Below are positions 21,541 to 31,937 of a stretch of 64,000 bases of DNA, in pieces. Every line of letters begins with the position of its first letter. The first letter of the stretch is position 1. Location of the stretch: contig OZ024870.1 of NCBI GenBank assembly GCA_964017185.1, forward strand, positions 64,334,812 to 64,398,811. The letters are read 5' to 3'. The position numbers were made by a program, and so were the translations under genes. The notes beneath the pieces were generated by a model. That model was not told the origin of the DNA. It saw only the letters and a list, made by a program, of their open reading frames with translations, and ran no database searches. This DNA is from Rugalucina vietnamica (Eukaryota; Mollusca; Bivalvia; Lucinida; Lucinidae).

Positions 21541-22050
21541 ATGTATTTAGCCCCAGGGCAGGGTCAGAATAACTCCTGTGGTCAATTTCTTTTTTCAAAA
21601 TCATAAATATTCTGTCCATTTGCTATTTCAATGGAAGTTTTTCCCTTCAATGACATCTTAACAGCTTTCTGCAATATGTAACTTACGTTGACCTTGCCTT
21701 AAAATTGGTCAAGGTCAACACAGGTTCACGATTTATAAACACATTGTAGTACTCTAGTCCCAATTGCTACATGTCTGTTTTCATTGCAATAGGTTTAGCA
21801 GGTCCGGAGAAGAAGATTTTTGAAGGGTTTTTACCTTGTATGGGCATGGCGGCCATCTTGGTCATGTGACCTGGATTATTGACATACACATTGGTTCCCG
21901 CTTCCTAAAAATGCTTCCTGTAAAGTTTGGCTTTGATTGGCCAAGTTGTTTCAGAGAAGGAGATCTAAGAATGTTTTTGTAACATACATGTATATTGCCC
22001 CGGGGTGGGGGCAGACTTACCCCTGCAGTCCAAATGTTTTCAGAATAATT
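21541..22050 (-). repeat. Interspersed repeat G (YY1-like motif family), fragment
   Basis: Contains GGGCATGGCGGCCATCTTGG, TCATGTGACC, TTGACCTTGCCTTAAAAT and TGCCCCGGGGTGGGGGCAGA. The same blocks occur at 23401, 24125, 44027, 46634 and 48455. Confidence 0.75.
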
Positions 22051-23376
22051 ATGTCTCTCCCCGACAGGGTCGGGAGACATATTGTTTTTCCCCGTGCGTC
22101 TGTCCGTCTGTCCGTCCGTCCGTCTGTCCGTCACAAATCGTGTCCGCTCTATAACTTGAAAACCGTTAAAGATTTTTCAATGAAACTTGGTACACTTATA
22201 AACCACGACGAGACGGTGTGTCATGCGCAAGAACCATAACTCTGGCTTGAGTATTTTTGGAGTTATTTCCCTTTGATTATTTTCGATACAATTTCGTGTC
22301 CGCTGTATAACTTGAAAACCGTTAAAGATTTTTCAATGATACTTGGTACACTTGTAGACCACGACGAGACGATGTGTCATGCACAAGAACCATAACTCTG
22401 GCTTGAGTATTTTTGGAGTTATTTCCCTTTGATTATTTTCGATACAATTTCGTGTCCGCTGTATAACTTGAAAACTGTTAAAGATTTTTTCAATAAAACT
22501 TGGTACACATATTGAGCATGATCAGACAATGTGTCATGCACAAGAACCATAACTCTGGCTTGACTATTTTTGGAGTTATTTCCCTTTGATTATTTTCGAT
22601 ACAATTTCGTGTCCGCTGTATAACTTGAAAACCGTAAGAGTTATTTCAATGAAACTTGGTACACTTATAAAGCACGATGAGATTACGTGTCGTGCTAAAG
22701 AACGATAACTCTTGCTTGCATATCTTTGGAGTAATTTCCCTTTGATTATTTTCCATACAATTTCGTGTCCACCCTAAAACTTGAAAACCGTAAGAGAAAT
22801 TTCAGTGAAACTTGGTACACTTATAAAGCATGATGAGACGATGTGTCATGCACAAGAATTATAACTTGCTTTCATATCTTTGGAGTTATTTCCCTTTGAT
22901 TATTTTTCCATACAATTTCATGTCCACTCTATAACTTGAAAACCATAAGAAATATTTCAATGAAACTTGGTACACTTATAAAGCACGATGAGATGATGTG
23001 TCATGCTAAAGAACCATAACACTTGCTTGCATATCTTTGGAGTTATTTCCCTTTGATTATTTTTCATTCAATTTCGTGTCTGCTCTATAACTGAAAAACC
23101 ATTAGAGATTTTTCAATGAAACATGGTACACTTATAAAGCATGATGCACAAGAATCATTACTCTTGCTTTCATATCTTTGGTTATTTTCCAAACACTTTC
23201 AAATCTTTGATTATTTTCCAAACACTTTCGTGCCCCCTCTATAACTTGAAAACCGTAAGAGATATTTCAATGAAACTTGGTACACTTATAAAACAGAATG
23301 ACAGGATATGTGATGCACAAGAACTATAACTCTTGCTTGCATATTTTGGACATGCACGTAGAAAGGGGGGAGACAT
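22051..23376 (+). mobile_element. Inverted-repeat element T2 (copy 2)
   Basis: Same termini, microsatellite and unit order as the copy at 19337. Later units also match in order, and both copies are followed by CAGTTTTCACATAGAAAACA. This suggests one element type with a fixed unit order rather than independent expansion. One unit near 23160 is shortened. Confidence 0.85.
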
Positions 23377-23400
23377 CAGTTTTCACATAGAAAACAAATT

Positions 23401-23700
23401 CTAGTTAATATTCTGTCTTACTGCCCGTTTTCTACAAGTTTTCACCTTCAAATGACATTTTCATAGTTTTCCCCATTCAAATACATGGGCGACCTATGTT
23501 GACCTTGTCTTAAAATAGGTTAGGGTCATCTCTGGGTCATGATTTATATAGACATTGTAGTACTTTAGTCCCCAATGCTTCATGCCAAGTTTCGTTGAAA
23601 TCGGTGAAGTGGTTCCGAAGAAGAAAATTTTTGAAGGGTTTTTACCATATATGGGCATGGCAGCCATCTTGGTCAAACGAGATGTGTTTCTTTTGTTTCC
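23401..23700 (-). repeat. Interspersed repeat G, fragment
   Basis: Follows directly after element T2 copy 2 and continues the repeat that stopped at 22050 (ATTCTGTCTTACTGCCCGTT, TTGACCTTGTCTTAAAATAG, GGCATGGCAGCCATCTTGGT), so T2 is inserted in repeat G. Confidence 0.72.
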
Positions 23701-23981
23701 GGAAAAGGCTATCATTTCAAATGTATTTGCCTTTGTTTAATATGTACAGCTGCGTTCAGTTATTAATATATCCCAGCAATATTCAGAAAAAAAATGGACA
23801 ACTCGTCTTGTTTGTGAACAATCGTCACTGCCAAGAAATGGACAACTGGAGGAATTTGTTTGTACATGTGTACTTCGTTGAGTATTTATTTTGTATATAA
23901 AACTTCCAGATCTTGCGATGCATTATGCCAAATTTGATTACACAATATATGAAGCCTTTTTTCAGAAAAACAACATCAGCA

Positions 23982-24004
23982 ACAAAAAAAAAAAAAAAAA
24001 AAAA
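23982..24004. repeat. poly(A) tract
   Basis: Run of about 23 A following an AT-rich stretch; could be the tail of a retroposed sequence, but no source element is recognisable. Confidence 0.85.
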
Positions 24005-24124
24005 CGTAGCAGCTGCTGATTTTCTTGTTTTAAATAGGTTAACGGATTGTAATTTGATAAAAGAATAACCATTTTGTACTATGTCTTTATGGGCACTATT
24101 TACAAAGTTACACCATGTGCATTT

Positions 24125-25630
24125 TAGCTCACCTGAGCCGAACGCTCAGAAGGTGAGCTTATAGTATACAAATCAGTCCGGCGTCCGTCCGTCGTCCACA
24201 ATTTCAAAGATCTTCTCTGAAACCACTTGGCCAATCAAAGTGAAATTTTATGTGGAGCCTCCATGGGAAAGGGCAACGAAAGCTTGATCGCAAAACCGGG
24301 ACACATGACCAAGATGGCGCCACGCCCATATATGGTAAAACCCACTCAAAAATCTTTTTCTCCAGAACCGACAGGCCGATTTTCACGAAACTTGGTATGT
24401 AGCATTTGGGACTCCAGCCCATCATAGTTTGATCAAATCATGACCATAGGATGACCTTGACCTATTTTACGGCAAGGTCAATTTTGGAAACATAGGCTTT
24501 TACAAGGGAAAAAGTGAAAACTATAGATTTTTTGAAAACTATTGTAGCGTGAGACCTGAAAAGTTGTAGATACAAACAACTAATGGAGTAGATGAAGTGA
24601 TAAGATTAATTTAGGTCAAGGTCATCATTTGACCTTTGCCGGTCTGTCGTCCATACACACTTTTCAAAGATCTTCTCCTCTGAAACCGCTTGGCCAATGA
24701 AAGTGAATTTTTATGTAGAGCATCCATGGGAACAGGGAACGAAAGTTTGATCGCGAATTCCGGATCACATGACCAAGATGGCCACCACGCCCATATGGTA
24801 AAAACCACTCAAATTTTTTTTTCTCCTGAACCGGCAGGCCGATTTTCACGAAATTTGGTATGTAGCATTTGGCAATCCAGACCATCATAGTTTCATCAAA
24901 TGATGACCCTAGGATGACCTTGACCTATTTTATGGCCGGTCTGTCGTCCATACACACTTTTCAAAGATCTTCTTCTCTGAAACCGTTTGGCCAATCAAAG
25001 TTAAATTATATGTCCATGTCATCCATGGGTAGAGGAGACGAAAGCAAAATCCGGGTCACATGACCAAGATGGCCGCCACGCCCATATATGATAAAAATCT
25101 TCTTTCCAGAACCGGCAGGCTGATTTTCGCGAAACTTGGTATGTAGCATTTGGGACTCCAGTCCATCTTAGTTTGTTCAAATGTTGACCCTGGGATGACC
25201 GTAACCTATTTTACGGCAAGGTCAAGGATTTTACATGGGAAAAGTGACAACGAGGCTCAGGTAAGCGTTTACAGGACCAATTGTTCTATGGAATTTAGTG
25301 CAGCCATAGACCTGAAATATGGTACATGTAGATGCAGAAAACTAATGGAGTTTATGAAGGTGTGTGATTAAGGTCAGGGTCATTTTTTACCTTTTACCTA
25401 AAATTAAAAGCTGATCTTCCCTGACATAATATGATGATTTTTTTCAAGTGAACCAAAATGGTGGACAAGAGAATAGACAATTCAGACAAGAGCTATTCTG
25501 TGGATGTAAAGTAGGAATTCCCAGTCACATGAACAAGATGGCAGTCATACCCATATATGGTAAAAATAAAACAACAACAAAAAACACTATGTCTAGGGAC
25601 TGTACTTGTTGACTCTCAAGTGAGCAATCG
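24125..25630 (+). repeat. Interspersed repeat G, long copy with (GTCC)n start
   Basis: Begins TAGCTCACCTGAGCCGAACG with GTGAGCTTATAG nearby, then CGTCCGTCCGTCGTCC, then about three long units of 300-470 bp. Each carries CAAAGATCTTCTCTGAAACC, GGTCACATGACCAAGATGGC and ATGACCTTGACCTATTTTA. No coding potential. Confidence 0.8.
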
Positions 25631-25703
25631 TTGCCCTTGGGCTACTTGTTGATTTTCATGGTGAGGTGGTTGTTATGATTCAAGACTAATCGCGTCATTG
25701 CTT

Positions 25704-25996
25704 TTTGCAAGAAAAATAATATTCCACCAGGACGTTTGTTCGAAGAAACCCTGTAGTCGGTTCTTTCATGAGGTAAGCATGTCTTTAAGCACTGTGGAGT
25801 CACTTCTGGTTTTGTATTCTGCCAAAACGTGAAGGAACAAATGAAACCGTATGATAAAATTCCAACCCGCGTTTTGGCAGAATACAACGCTAGAGGTGAC
25901 TCCACAGTGCTTGAGGACATGCTTACCTCATGAAGGAATCTATTACCGAGGTTGCTTCATGCAAACGTTCTCGTGGAATATTGTTTTTCTTGCAAA
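25704..25996. repeat. Fold-back element with arms of about 120 bp
   Basis: Left end TTTGCAAGAAAAATAATATT and right end AATATTGTTTTTCTTGCAAA are complementary. Inside, CATGAGGTAAGCATGTC, AAGCACTGTGGAGTCA and TTGTATTCTGCCAAAACG pair with their complements on the right. Only a short AT-rich loop separates the arms. Confidence 0.85.
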
Positions 25997-26264
25997 CTAA
26001 ATAACATTTACGTGTTTAGTTTTAAATTGTAACAGCCACTTTACTACATGGAATTCTAAAATGCATACTGAATGAAAGTCAGGATGTACATGTAAATAGT
26101 GCTCATAAAGACACCAAGTTTTCAGCCTTATTAGTAAAAAAATGTCATTCTTTCATAGATTACAATAAAAATACAATCCGTTAACCATGGTTCCGTGTGG
26201 AATCTTTGAAACTCGAATATTAGCGTTTTTAATGAAAAAAAAAATGGGGTTCATATATTACGCA

Positions 26265-26598
26265 ATAACGTGGCAGGTACGCCGTAGATACGTAGCTCAT
26301 ACTCGGATAGCTCAGTGGGGTGCCCGGATAGCTCAGTCGGTAGGACTAGCTATGTACCTCTGCCGTGCAGGTTCGAATCCCACTGGCGTCGCGATTATTG
26401 AAAAAAAAACTATCAATGGTTCCTGCACCGGTATGTACCAATGGTTTGACTGTCACCATCCGGGCGCGGTGGTTTCACAGGGTATTTCCCGACCGAACGT
26501 CGAGAACTGCCCTGGCTTTCCCCAACCACTAGACAGTCGGCGTCTAAGAAGCAGAATTGCTTAGCTAAGTAGAAATGCCTAGCTTGACGTCTATCTCC

Positions 26599-26634
<36 letters not shown>

Positions 26635-27470
26635 TACTCCTGATTCGCCACACGTACGTCGCGGTTAACATACCACGTAACCGTGACGTACCCTTCGTAT
26701 CTGCTACGTATGTGTGACGTATCCTCGACTCTTTTCGTATCTACGGCGTATCAGGGGCGTACGTGTGGCGTATCTCGCGCATCAATGGCATATGTGCTAC
26801 GTATGGTCTACGTACGTTTCGCTGCTGTGGAGTATGTGTGGCGTATAAGGAGTATTAGGAATATTTTGTGGCGTCCAAGAGAATCTTAATGCTTCTATAT
26901 AAATGTTTTCGTTTTTCCGAAGTCATGGATCAGGTGTTTCTCACGGTTCGGGGTGCCGTGCAGGGCTACGCTTGGTATCATGAGCCTCTGCGTTTGTTCA
27001 TGTCGTTTTACGACCAGGATGGGGAGCTTGGAAATGTTTCCCAACAAACACACACGCATCGTTTTTTTTTTCTTCTGTGTTAATCTAGATTATCTAGATT
27101 TCTCCGATGGCATCTTCGACCTCTGATAATTGATAACTGTAAGAACAAAGTGAACACAACCGTTTGTTCTGATAGGCATTAAAACGCAATTGGTACAGAA
27201 CAGATACGCCACAGTTAAGAATGGAACTTAGAACATACCCCGTAGAACTTCAAACGCCATACATACCTCACACGTACGTAGCACATACGCCTTGATACGC
27301 CGTACATACGAGAGTAAAATTCCATACGAATACAGATACGTCATTGATACGCCACGGGAACGTAGCAGGAACGTCACACGTACGTTGTACATACGTCGCT
27401 CGAACATAATACGGCTCTGATCTCGGTGTATGGAAATTCTAATAGCAAACACACATGTGTGTTTGCTTTA
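26265..27470 (+). mobile_element. ACGTA-motif element, copy 1 (partial, with SINE insert)
   Basis: Dense runs of CGTATC, GATACG and CACGTACGT in both orientations: direct-sense motifs in the left half, complements in the right half. Middle section TTTTTCCGAAGTCATGGATCA matches the second copy at about 45862. A SINE interrupts it at 26305..26633. The outer left end is missing compared with 45289..46631. Confidence 0.78.
26305..26633 (+). mobile_element. tRNA-derived SINE family S1, copy 1
   Basis: Starts GGATAGCTCAGTGGGGTG, then a second tRNA-like head with A box (TAGCTCAGTCGGTAGGA) and B box GGTTCGAATCC near 26370, an unrelated body, and a (GTAA)n tail. Flanked by ATACTC at 26299-26304 and 26634-26639. 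The uninterrupted site is visible at 45559. Related body copy at 37741..38013. Confidence 0.88.
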
Positions 27471-27959
27471 GGATAAACGTACGTAAGAAATTTAGAATAA
27501 AAAAATCTACATACCTTACCGAACAAAACCGACGGTTAGGCGGCCATTAATGTTGGGCGCAGACATTTTTGTCGGCATGCGCAGACAATGTGTCGTTCAG
27601 ATGTCGGGAAATTTGTACTTTCTTTTTCTTTTTTCGGCTGAACATTTTTCTTTGTCAAACATATTTCCATATATCCTATTTCAGATCATATTTGTTTCCA
27701 AAATGTAAAAATATAAGATAAATACACAATTTACAAATGCAGACGACGATGAAGATTGGTTTTTCGAAATTACACCGTTAAAATCCTCGTACTATAGCAA
27801 ACCAGTCAACAAGGCAATATAAACGCTCGAAAAAACAAGCGTCTGCGCAGGTAACCGGCGAAATTATCGAGATGTTTCGAACAGACGGAAATTACGCCGT
27901 GAATAGCGTGCCTGGTTATTTTTGGGGGACAATATTTGAGGTTTGAAGGAACAGAAGGA

Positions 27960-28112
27960 AAACATTTAAGGGAGCTACCTACCTAGGTCTACCTAAAAAC
28001 CTAACTAGGTCTACCTAACTACAAAGGTCTACCTGCCTACCAAGGTCTACCTACCTAACTAGGTCTACCAACCTAGGTCTACCTACCTAGGTCTACTTTC
28101 CAAGGTCTATTC
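27960..28112. repeat. ACCTAGGTCTAC minisatellite, short array
   Basis: About ten copies of a 12-16 bp motif ACCTAGGTCTACCT / ACCAAGGTCTACCT. It ends where the retrotransposon reading frame begins; the same motif forms a longer array at 41225..42003. Confidence 0.85.
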
Positions 28113-28427
28113 ATTAATGGAAATATATACAGAGGTTCTACCCCAGAAGCAGCATCTGTCCCTGTATCCCAAAGTACCCCCGTGACGTCAACAGGAACGA
28201 CTGGGGGCTTTGCTCCGGCACCTCCTTGCACTCCAGTTGCAGGGCCGTGGTGCGTGGCAGGGTCGTATCCACATGTCCCCTTTTCGATGTCGGGACCAAT
28301 GAATATGGCGGAGGTGATTTCACCTGTGCCACCGAGTCTTCCAGGGCCATCGGGTGTAGCGGGGGCATCGGCGCCTCCAAATACATCTGCAAACGTCAGC
28401 ATGGGATCACAGATAACGGACGTTTAG
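28113..28427 (+). CDS. Retrotransposon ORF1-like Pro/Ser/Gly-rich segment
   Basis: Open frame of about 100 codons, low-complexity, rich in Pro, Ser, Ala, Gly and Thr, ending T-D-V then TAG at 28425-28427. The endonuclease frame follows in the same frame straight after the stop. Either the stop separates ORF1 from ORF2 by read-through or reinitiation, or it is a nonsense mutation in a single long frame. No RNA-binding motif is visible. Its 5' border against the minisatellite is uncertain. Confidence 0.5.
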   Translation: MNGNIYRGSTPEAASVPVSQSTPVTSTGTTGGFAPAPPCTPVAGPWCVAGSYPHVPFSMSGPMNMAEVISPVPPSLPGPSGVAGASAPPNTSANVSMGSQITDV

Positions 28428-28557
28428 GGATGTACCCAGTCGTATGACATAAACAATCTCAATATTATTCAATGGAATGTTAACAGCTGGACACAGAAAA
28501 ACTATAAATTTCGTGAAGACGTTATTCGACGCTTGAACCCTGATATAATTTGCTTAA
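28428..28557 (+). CDS. Retrotransposon APE endonuclease, N-terminal fragment
   Basis: Contains N-I-I-Q-W-N-V-N-S-W, the usual opening of APE endonucleases with the catalytic Asn, and ends L-N-P-D-I-I-C-L where the TTAA element enters. The frame resumes at 31216 with N-E-T-K-L-R-G (catalytic Glu). Confidence 0.8.
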
Positions 28558-29103
28558 GGTAAAGAACCATAAAAACCGTGGCGCTCAAAAGTCCGTGCGT
28601 CGCGAAGGATGAAATGCCATAACGTCGCGCCAATGACGTCGTTTTCAAGATGGCGTCGGCTGTAGTTGTGCGGTCCGAACACGGTAAATATCGACAGAAG
28701 CAAAGCAACGGATCGCTTTTATTGTTAATTTACGAACATACGCATTATAATGAGAGAGAGAGAAAAAAAAGGCCCAGAAAAAAGTAACGGCGATAGTTGT
28801 ATGCCGTTTCCAATTTATGCATATTTCTTAATTTAAGATTACGAGCATGTGCTTTCGGATTATAGTAGGCCTATAAAACTGGTGACATAAAGACAAAAAT
28901 GCATTTATAGAATTTCCAGAAATCTGATGTAAGTTTATTTTACGTGCACCCATTCATTTCCGACGGCTTTATCGTGTGGACAGTGATGTGCGGGACTCGA
29001 GGATCGAACCCGCCAAAGCCTCATTATTATCATTTATCTATTCATTCTATTCATTCGCCTGATATTTATTTTATTTATCAAATTTTATTCATCGAATTTC
29101 ATT

Positions 29104-29145
29104 TATCAAATTTTATTTATTTATTTATTTATTTATTTACCGTAT

Positions 29146-29176
<31 letters not shown>

Positions 29177-29218
29177 TCAAACTTTATTTATTTATTTATT
29201 TTTTATTTATTTATTCGT
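29104..29218. repeat. (TTTA)n microsatellite
   Basis: Long TTTA run with minor interruptions inside the TTAA element. Confidence 0.93.
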
Positions 29219-29279
29219 GGTGATTTGATGACTTATCCGATCGAGCTTTATAGTTTCGTGGAAGGAACTTGAGCTTTGG

Positions 29280-29550
29280 AATGAGACTCTGCATGAGAAA
29301 ACCAACACTCGGGGTTTAATTTTTGTTTAAACATATTTTATTCAGATTCACAAATAACATATCTACATACATTGGTTAAAGGGTGACCAGGTCTGACACA
29401 ATCCAGATTGTACAGCCACAGAAGCATTTTGGATTTAAGTAGGAGAGAAATTGTAATATCCGGCGAGTAACAAAATCAATGGTGCTGATCAGCTGTGCAG
29501 TTACTGCATAGCTAATTTGCGCCTTTGGTTTCAAGGTTCGCATATTAGTT
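29280..29550 (-). mobile_element. GAGCC MITE copy 11, degenerate
   Basis: Recognisable pieces in order: a GAGAAAACCAAC terminus, CAGGTCTGACACA, the GCACAGCTGATC-type palindrome and GCGCCTTTGGTTT. An AT-rich insert of about 60 bp sits after the first terminus. Nested inside the 28558..31212 element. Confidence 0.65.
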
Positions 29551-29975
29551 GAAAGGTACAGAAAAGAGAGACACTTTTGAAATGAAATTAACGGCTTCTA
29601 TAATTTAAACGAAATGCATGTAGGAAAAACAGACCTAACAAGGTGCTAATGTATTATTTTAAACATAATCATCTGACAAAACTGTATCCAGCGACCCATG
29701 GTCGATGGTCGAGTGGTTAAGAGCGCTGATTTTCATCTACACAGACAGGCGACTTTCTCCACCAATCTCCCCCAATTTTGGGGTTCTCGAAATACCACTG
29801 ATTTTCATTTTATCTCAAAACTCTTGCAGTTTAATTGGCTACAGTTTAAACCTACTTAAAAGTCAGGTAGTATTACAGCTGTTCTACTTCTTTTAACATC
29901 ACTCTTTTACTATCATGTAGTTGCATATAAACAAAACTGCTTGCGGTTTCTTGGTATATGAGCAATTAATCTAAA

Positions 29976-30180
29976 AATCTTGCAGAGAAGTGTAGAGCAC
30001 TCGATAAGTCGAATACCTCTGAAAGTGGAGAAAGTCGCCAGTCTGTACACGCTTAACCATTCGATCTTCTCACCGGTGTTGGTTCGAGCCCCACATCAGG
30101 CATGTGATAATAGCCAAATTCTGCTTGCGGGTGTGCCAGATGGATTTTCTCGGGAATCTCCCGGTTTTTTTTTTTTTTTT

Positions 30181-30213
<33 letters not shown>

Positions 30214-30240
30214 TTTTTTTTTTTTGGTTTTTTTTTTTTT
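29976..30240 (+). mobile_element. tRNA-derived SINE family S2, copy 1, with poly(T)
   Basis: Contains a B-box-like GGTTCGAGCCCC (about 30081), then CTGCTTGCGGGTGTGCC and TTTTCTCGGGAATCTCCCGG, followed by a T/G tract of about 75 bp. Matching body sequence occurs at 59060..59260. An A-box-like TGGTCGAGTGGTTAAGAGCG at 29706 may belong to a separate head. Confidence 0.65.
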
Positions 30241-30428
30241 GCCACACATTCGTCTGTAATTAGTCACGCAAGGGAAAAAATAAAACTATAACAGACAAGC
30301 AATGGTTTGTACAGAAAGACAGACATTACATCGCATGCATTGCGCGTTTGATGAAATGATATTTACTTGTTGAATAAATTGAATAAGTTTGATTGAATGC
30401 AATCTCATTACTGGTTAACCGATCTGGT

Positions 30429-30605
30429 ATGAGCCTGCCCAGGAAAAGTGATTTCAAGTCAAACCATCCATATTGGCTTAGTTGGGTGGTTATATTTCAA
30501 GCCCTAATTTTGACATCCTAAGTCCCATAAAATGGAGGCAACGTCCCGGCATTATCATAGCTGTTGATTGGGATGTTAAGCATCAATTCAAACAAACAAA
30601 CGCGT
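30429..30605 (+). repeat. Interspersed repeat R2 copy
   Basis: GAGCCTGCCCAGGAAAAGTG, GATTTCAAGTCAAACCATCC and CCCATAAAATGGAGGCAACG, the inverse of the copy at 2063..2262. Confidence 0.75.
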
Positions 30606-31212
30606 TTGATTGAAATTTAGGGTCAAGCCTCTATACATACTGTTGAACTGAGGACGTATTTGAACCATTCACCGTACATGATATGACTGTTGAAAGGTCA
30701 TTCGAGTTGAAAATTACTCATTGAGATACCATCACACGTTAATGATCTATTTCTAATAAACCAAATGCCGAACGTTTATGAAACACGTCCGAAATGTCAA
30801 AATGCGCCATCCTTATGACGTCAACGTCACTTACGGAAAATTAAGATTTTTAGCTTACCTGTCTTCATTCGTTGACAAATAGCGTCCAAACCAACCTGGT
30901 AGTCAAGGACTTTTATTTTACTTTTTGACTCACAATATAAAAACGAAACAATATTTAGTTTTTAAAAAAATTCTATGGATTAGTTCTCTTGTAAACGGCG
31001 CTCATGTGCAAAAAGCGACGCGTTTTTATTACTTTCCCATTACGTCACGTACAAATAACGGCTTTTTTAGCCATTTTAGGGGAGCGATTAGCAGGAAAAC
31101 CAACCTGGTAACCATGTTTTTTTATTACACGAATCGATAGATATAAATGGTTTCTCGAAAATATCAAAAAATAAAAAAATTCTATGGATCAGCATTTTTA
31201 TGGTTCTTTACC

Positions 31213-31509
31213 TTAAATGAAACTAAATTAAGAGGCACAGAAACGATTGAACTAGCTGGCTATGAATTCTTTGGCCATAATAGATTAAAACTAAAAACAA
31301 CGGCAACTTGTGGCTCCGGTGGTGTTGCGATTCTTATAAAAGATTCACTGGCATGTAAATTCAATATCATTTGTGTTGATAAACTATTTGAAGGTATACT
31401 CTGTTTAAAATTTACGCACAAATTATCTTTAAACGAGTTTTTAATATGTACATGTTATTTGCCACCTGAGGGTTCAGAACGAGGACAAGACTCGGATGAT
31501 TTCTTCAAT
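31213..31509 (+). CDS. Retrotransposon APE endonuclease, middle fragment
   Basis: Reads N-E-T-K-L-R-G, then A-G-Y-E-F-F-G-H-N-R and G-S-G-G-V-A-I-L-I-K-D, a conserved APE block, and C-Y-L-P-P-E. Ends D-D-F-F-N where the hairpin element is inserted. The frame is uninterrupted and continues after 31938 with H-L-L-N-I-V. Confidence 0.85.
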
Positions 31510-31937
31510 ATAGGGATCAACCATGGTTTTCAGTGTTCAAACATTCGATGGATCACGAGGAAGGCGTTTGAACACAAGGCCGCAGGCCGCGTGTTCAAAC
31601 CCCTTCCGAGTGATCCAGCGAATGTTTGAACACTGAAACAAACCATGGTTGATCGCTATTCTTGCATTTTCTCTTTAATCCACTTAAAATCTCTTGAAAA
31701 TAACATTAGCAACGTAAAAACTCACCGAAAACCGCGGAGCTTCTTCAACGTCGGCCATTTTGTTTAGAACGAAACACATGACGTCACGTCGCATTGACCA
31801 ATGACGTCGGCCAAAACCCATGTTCAAACGGCACGTGAATTTCATGATTTGAACATGGGTATTTCTGTTTGAACACGGCTTTCGACCAATCGAAAACGGC
31901 TTCAAACAGCTATGTGCATAGATTTCTATGCAAGAAT
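31510..31937. mobile_element. Hairpin element H1 inserted in the endonuclease
   Basis: Begins ATAGGGATCAACCATGG and carries a near-perfect palindrome (31513..31665) with TGTTCAAACATTCG and CCGCAGGCCGCG at its centre. The middle holds ATGACGTCACGTCGC and CCAATGACGTCGG. The right end has a small stem GCATAGA-TT-TCTATGC then AAGAAT. Flanking AAT is a possible 3-bp duplication. Non-coding; similar layouts lie at 42453, 48018 and 53146. Confidence 0.75.

Larger units (their letters stand above)
28558..31212. mobile_element. TTAA-flanked DNA transposon, non-autonomous
   Basis: 2655 bp with inverted ends GGTAAAGAACCATAAAAA, flanked by TTAA on both sides (28554-28557 and 31213-31216). TTAA targets are typical of piggyBac and Kolobok elements; the termini do not decide between them. 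No transposase frame. Its left end holds a CCAATGACGTC and AAGATGGCG cluster. Contains a MITE, SINE pieces, (TTTA)n and poly(T). Excision at TTAA would close the host frame exactly. Confidence 0.85.

Noticed and set aside
26322..26394. Possible functional tRNA gene
   Set aside because: A and B boxes are present, but the sequence does not fold into a good acceptor stem by eye, is preceded by a second partial head and is followed by a SINE body and tail with flanking duplication.
30053..30291. Lys- or Phe-rich open frames
   Set aside because: They translate a poly(T) tract.
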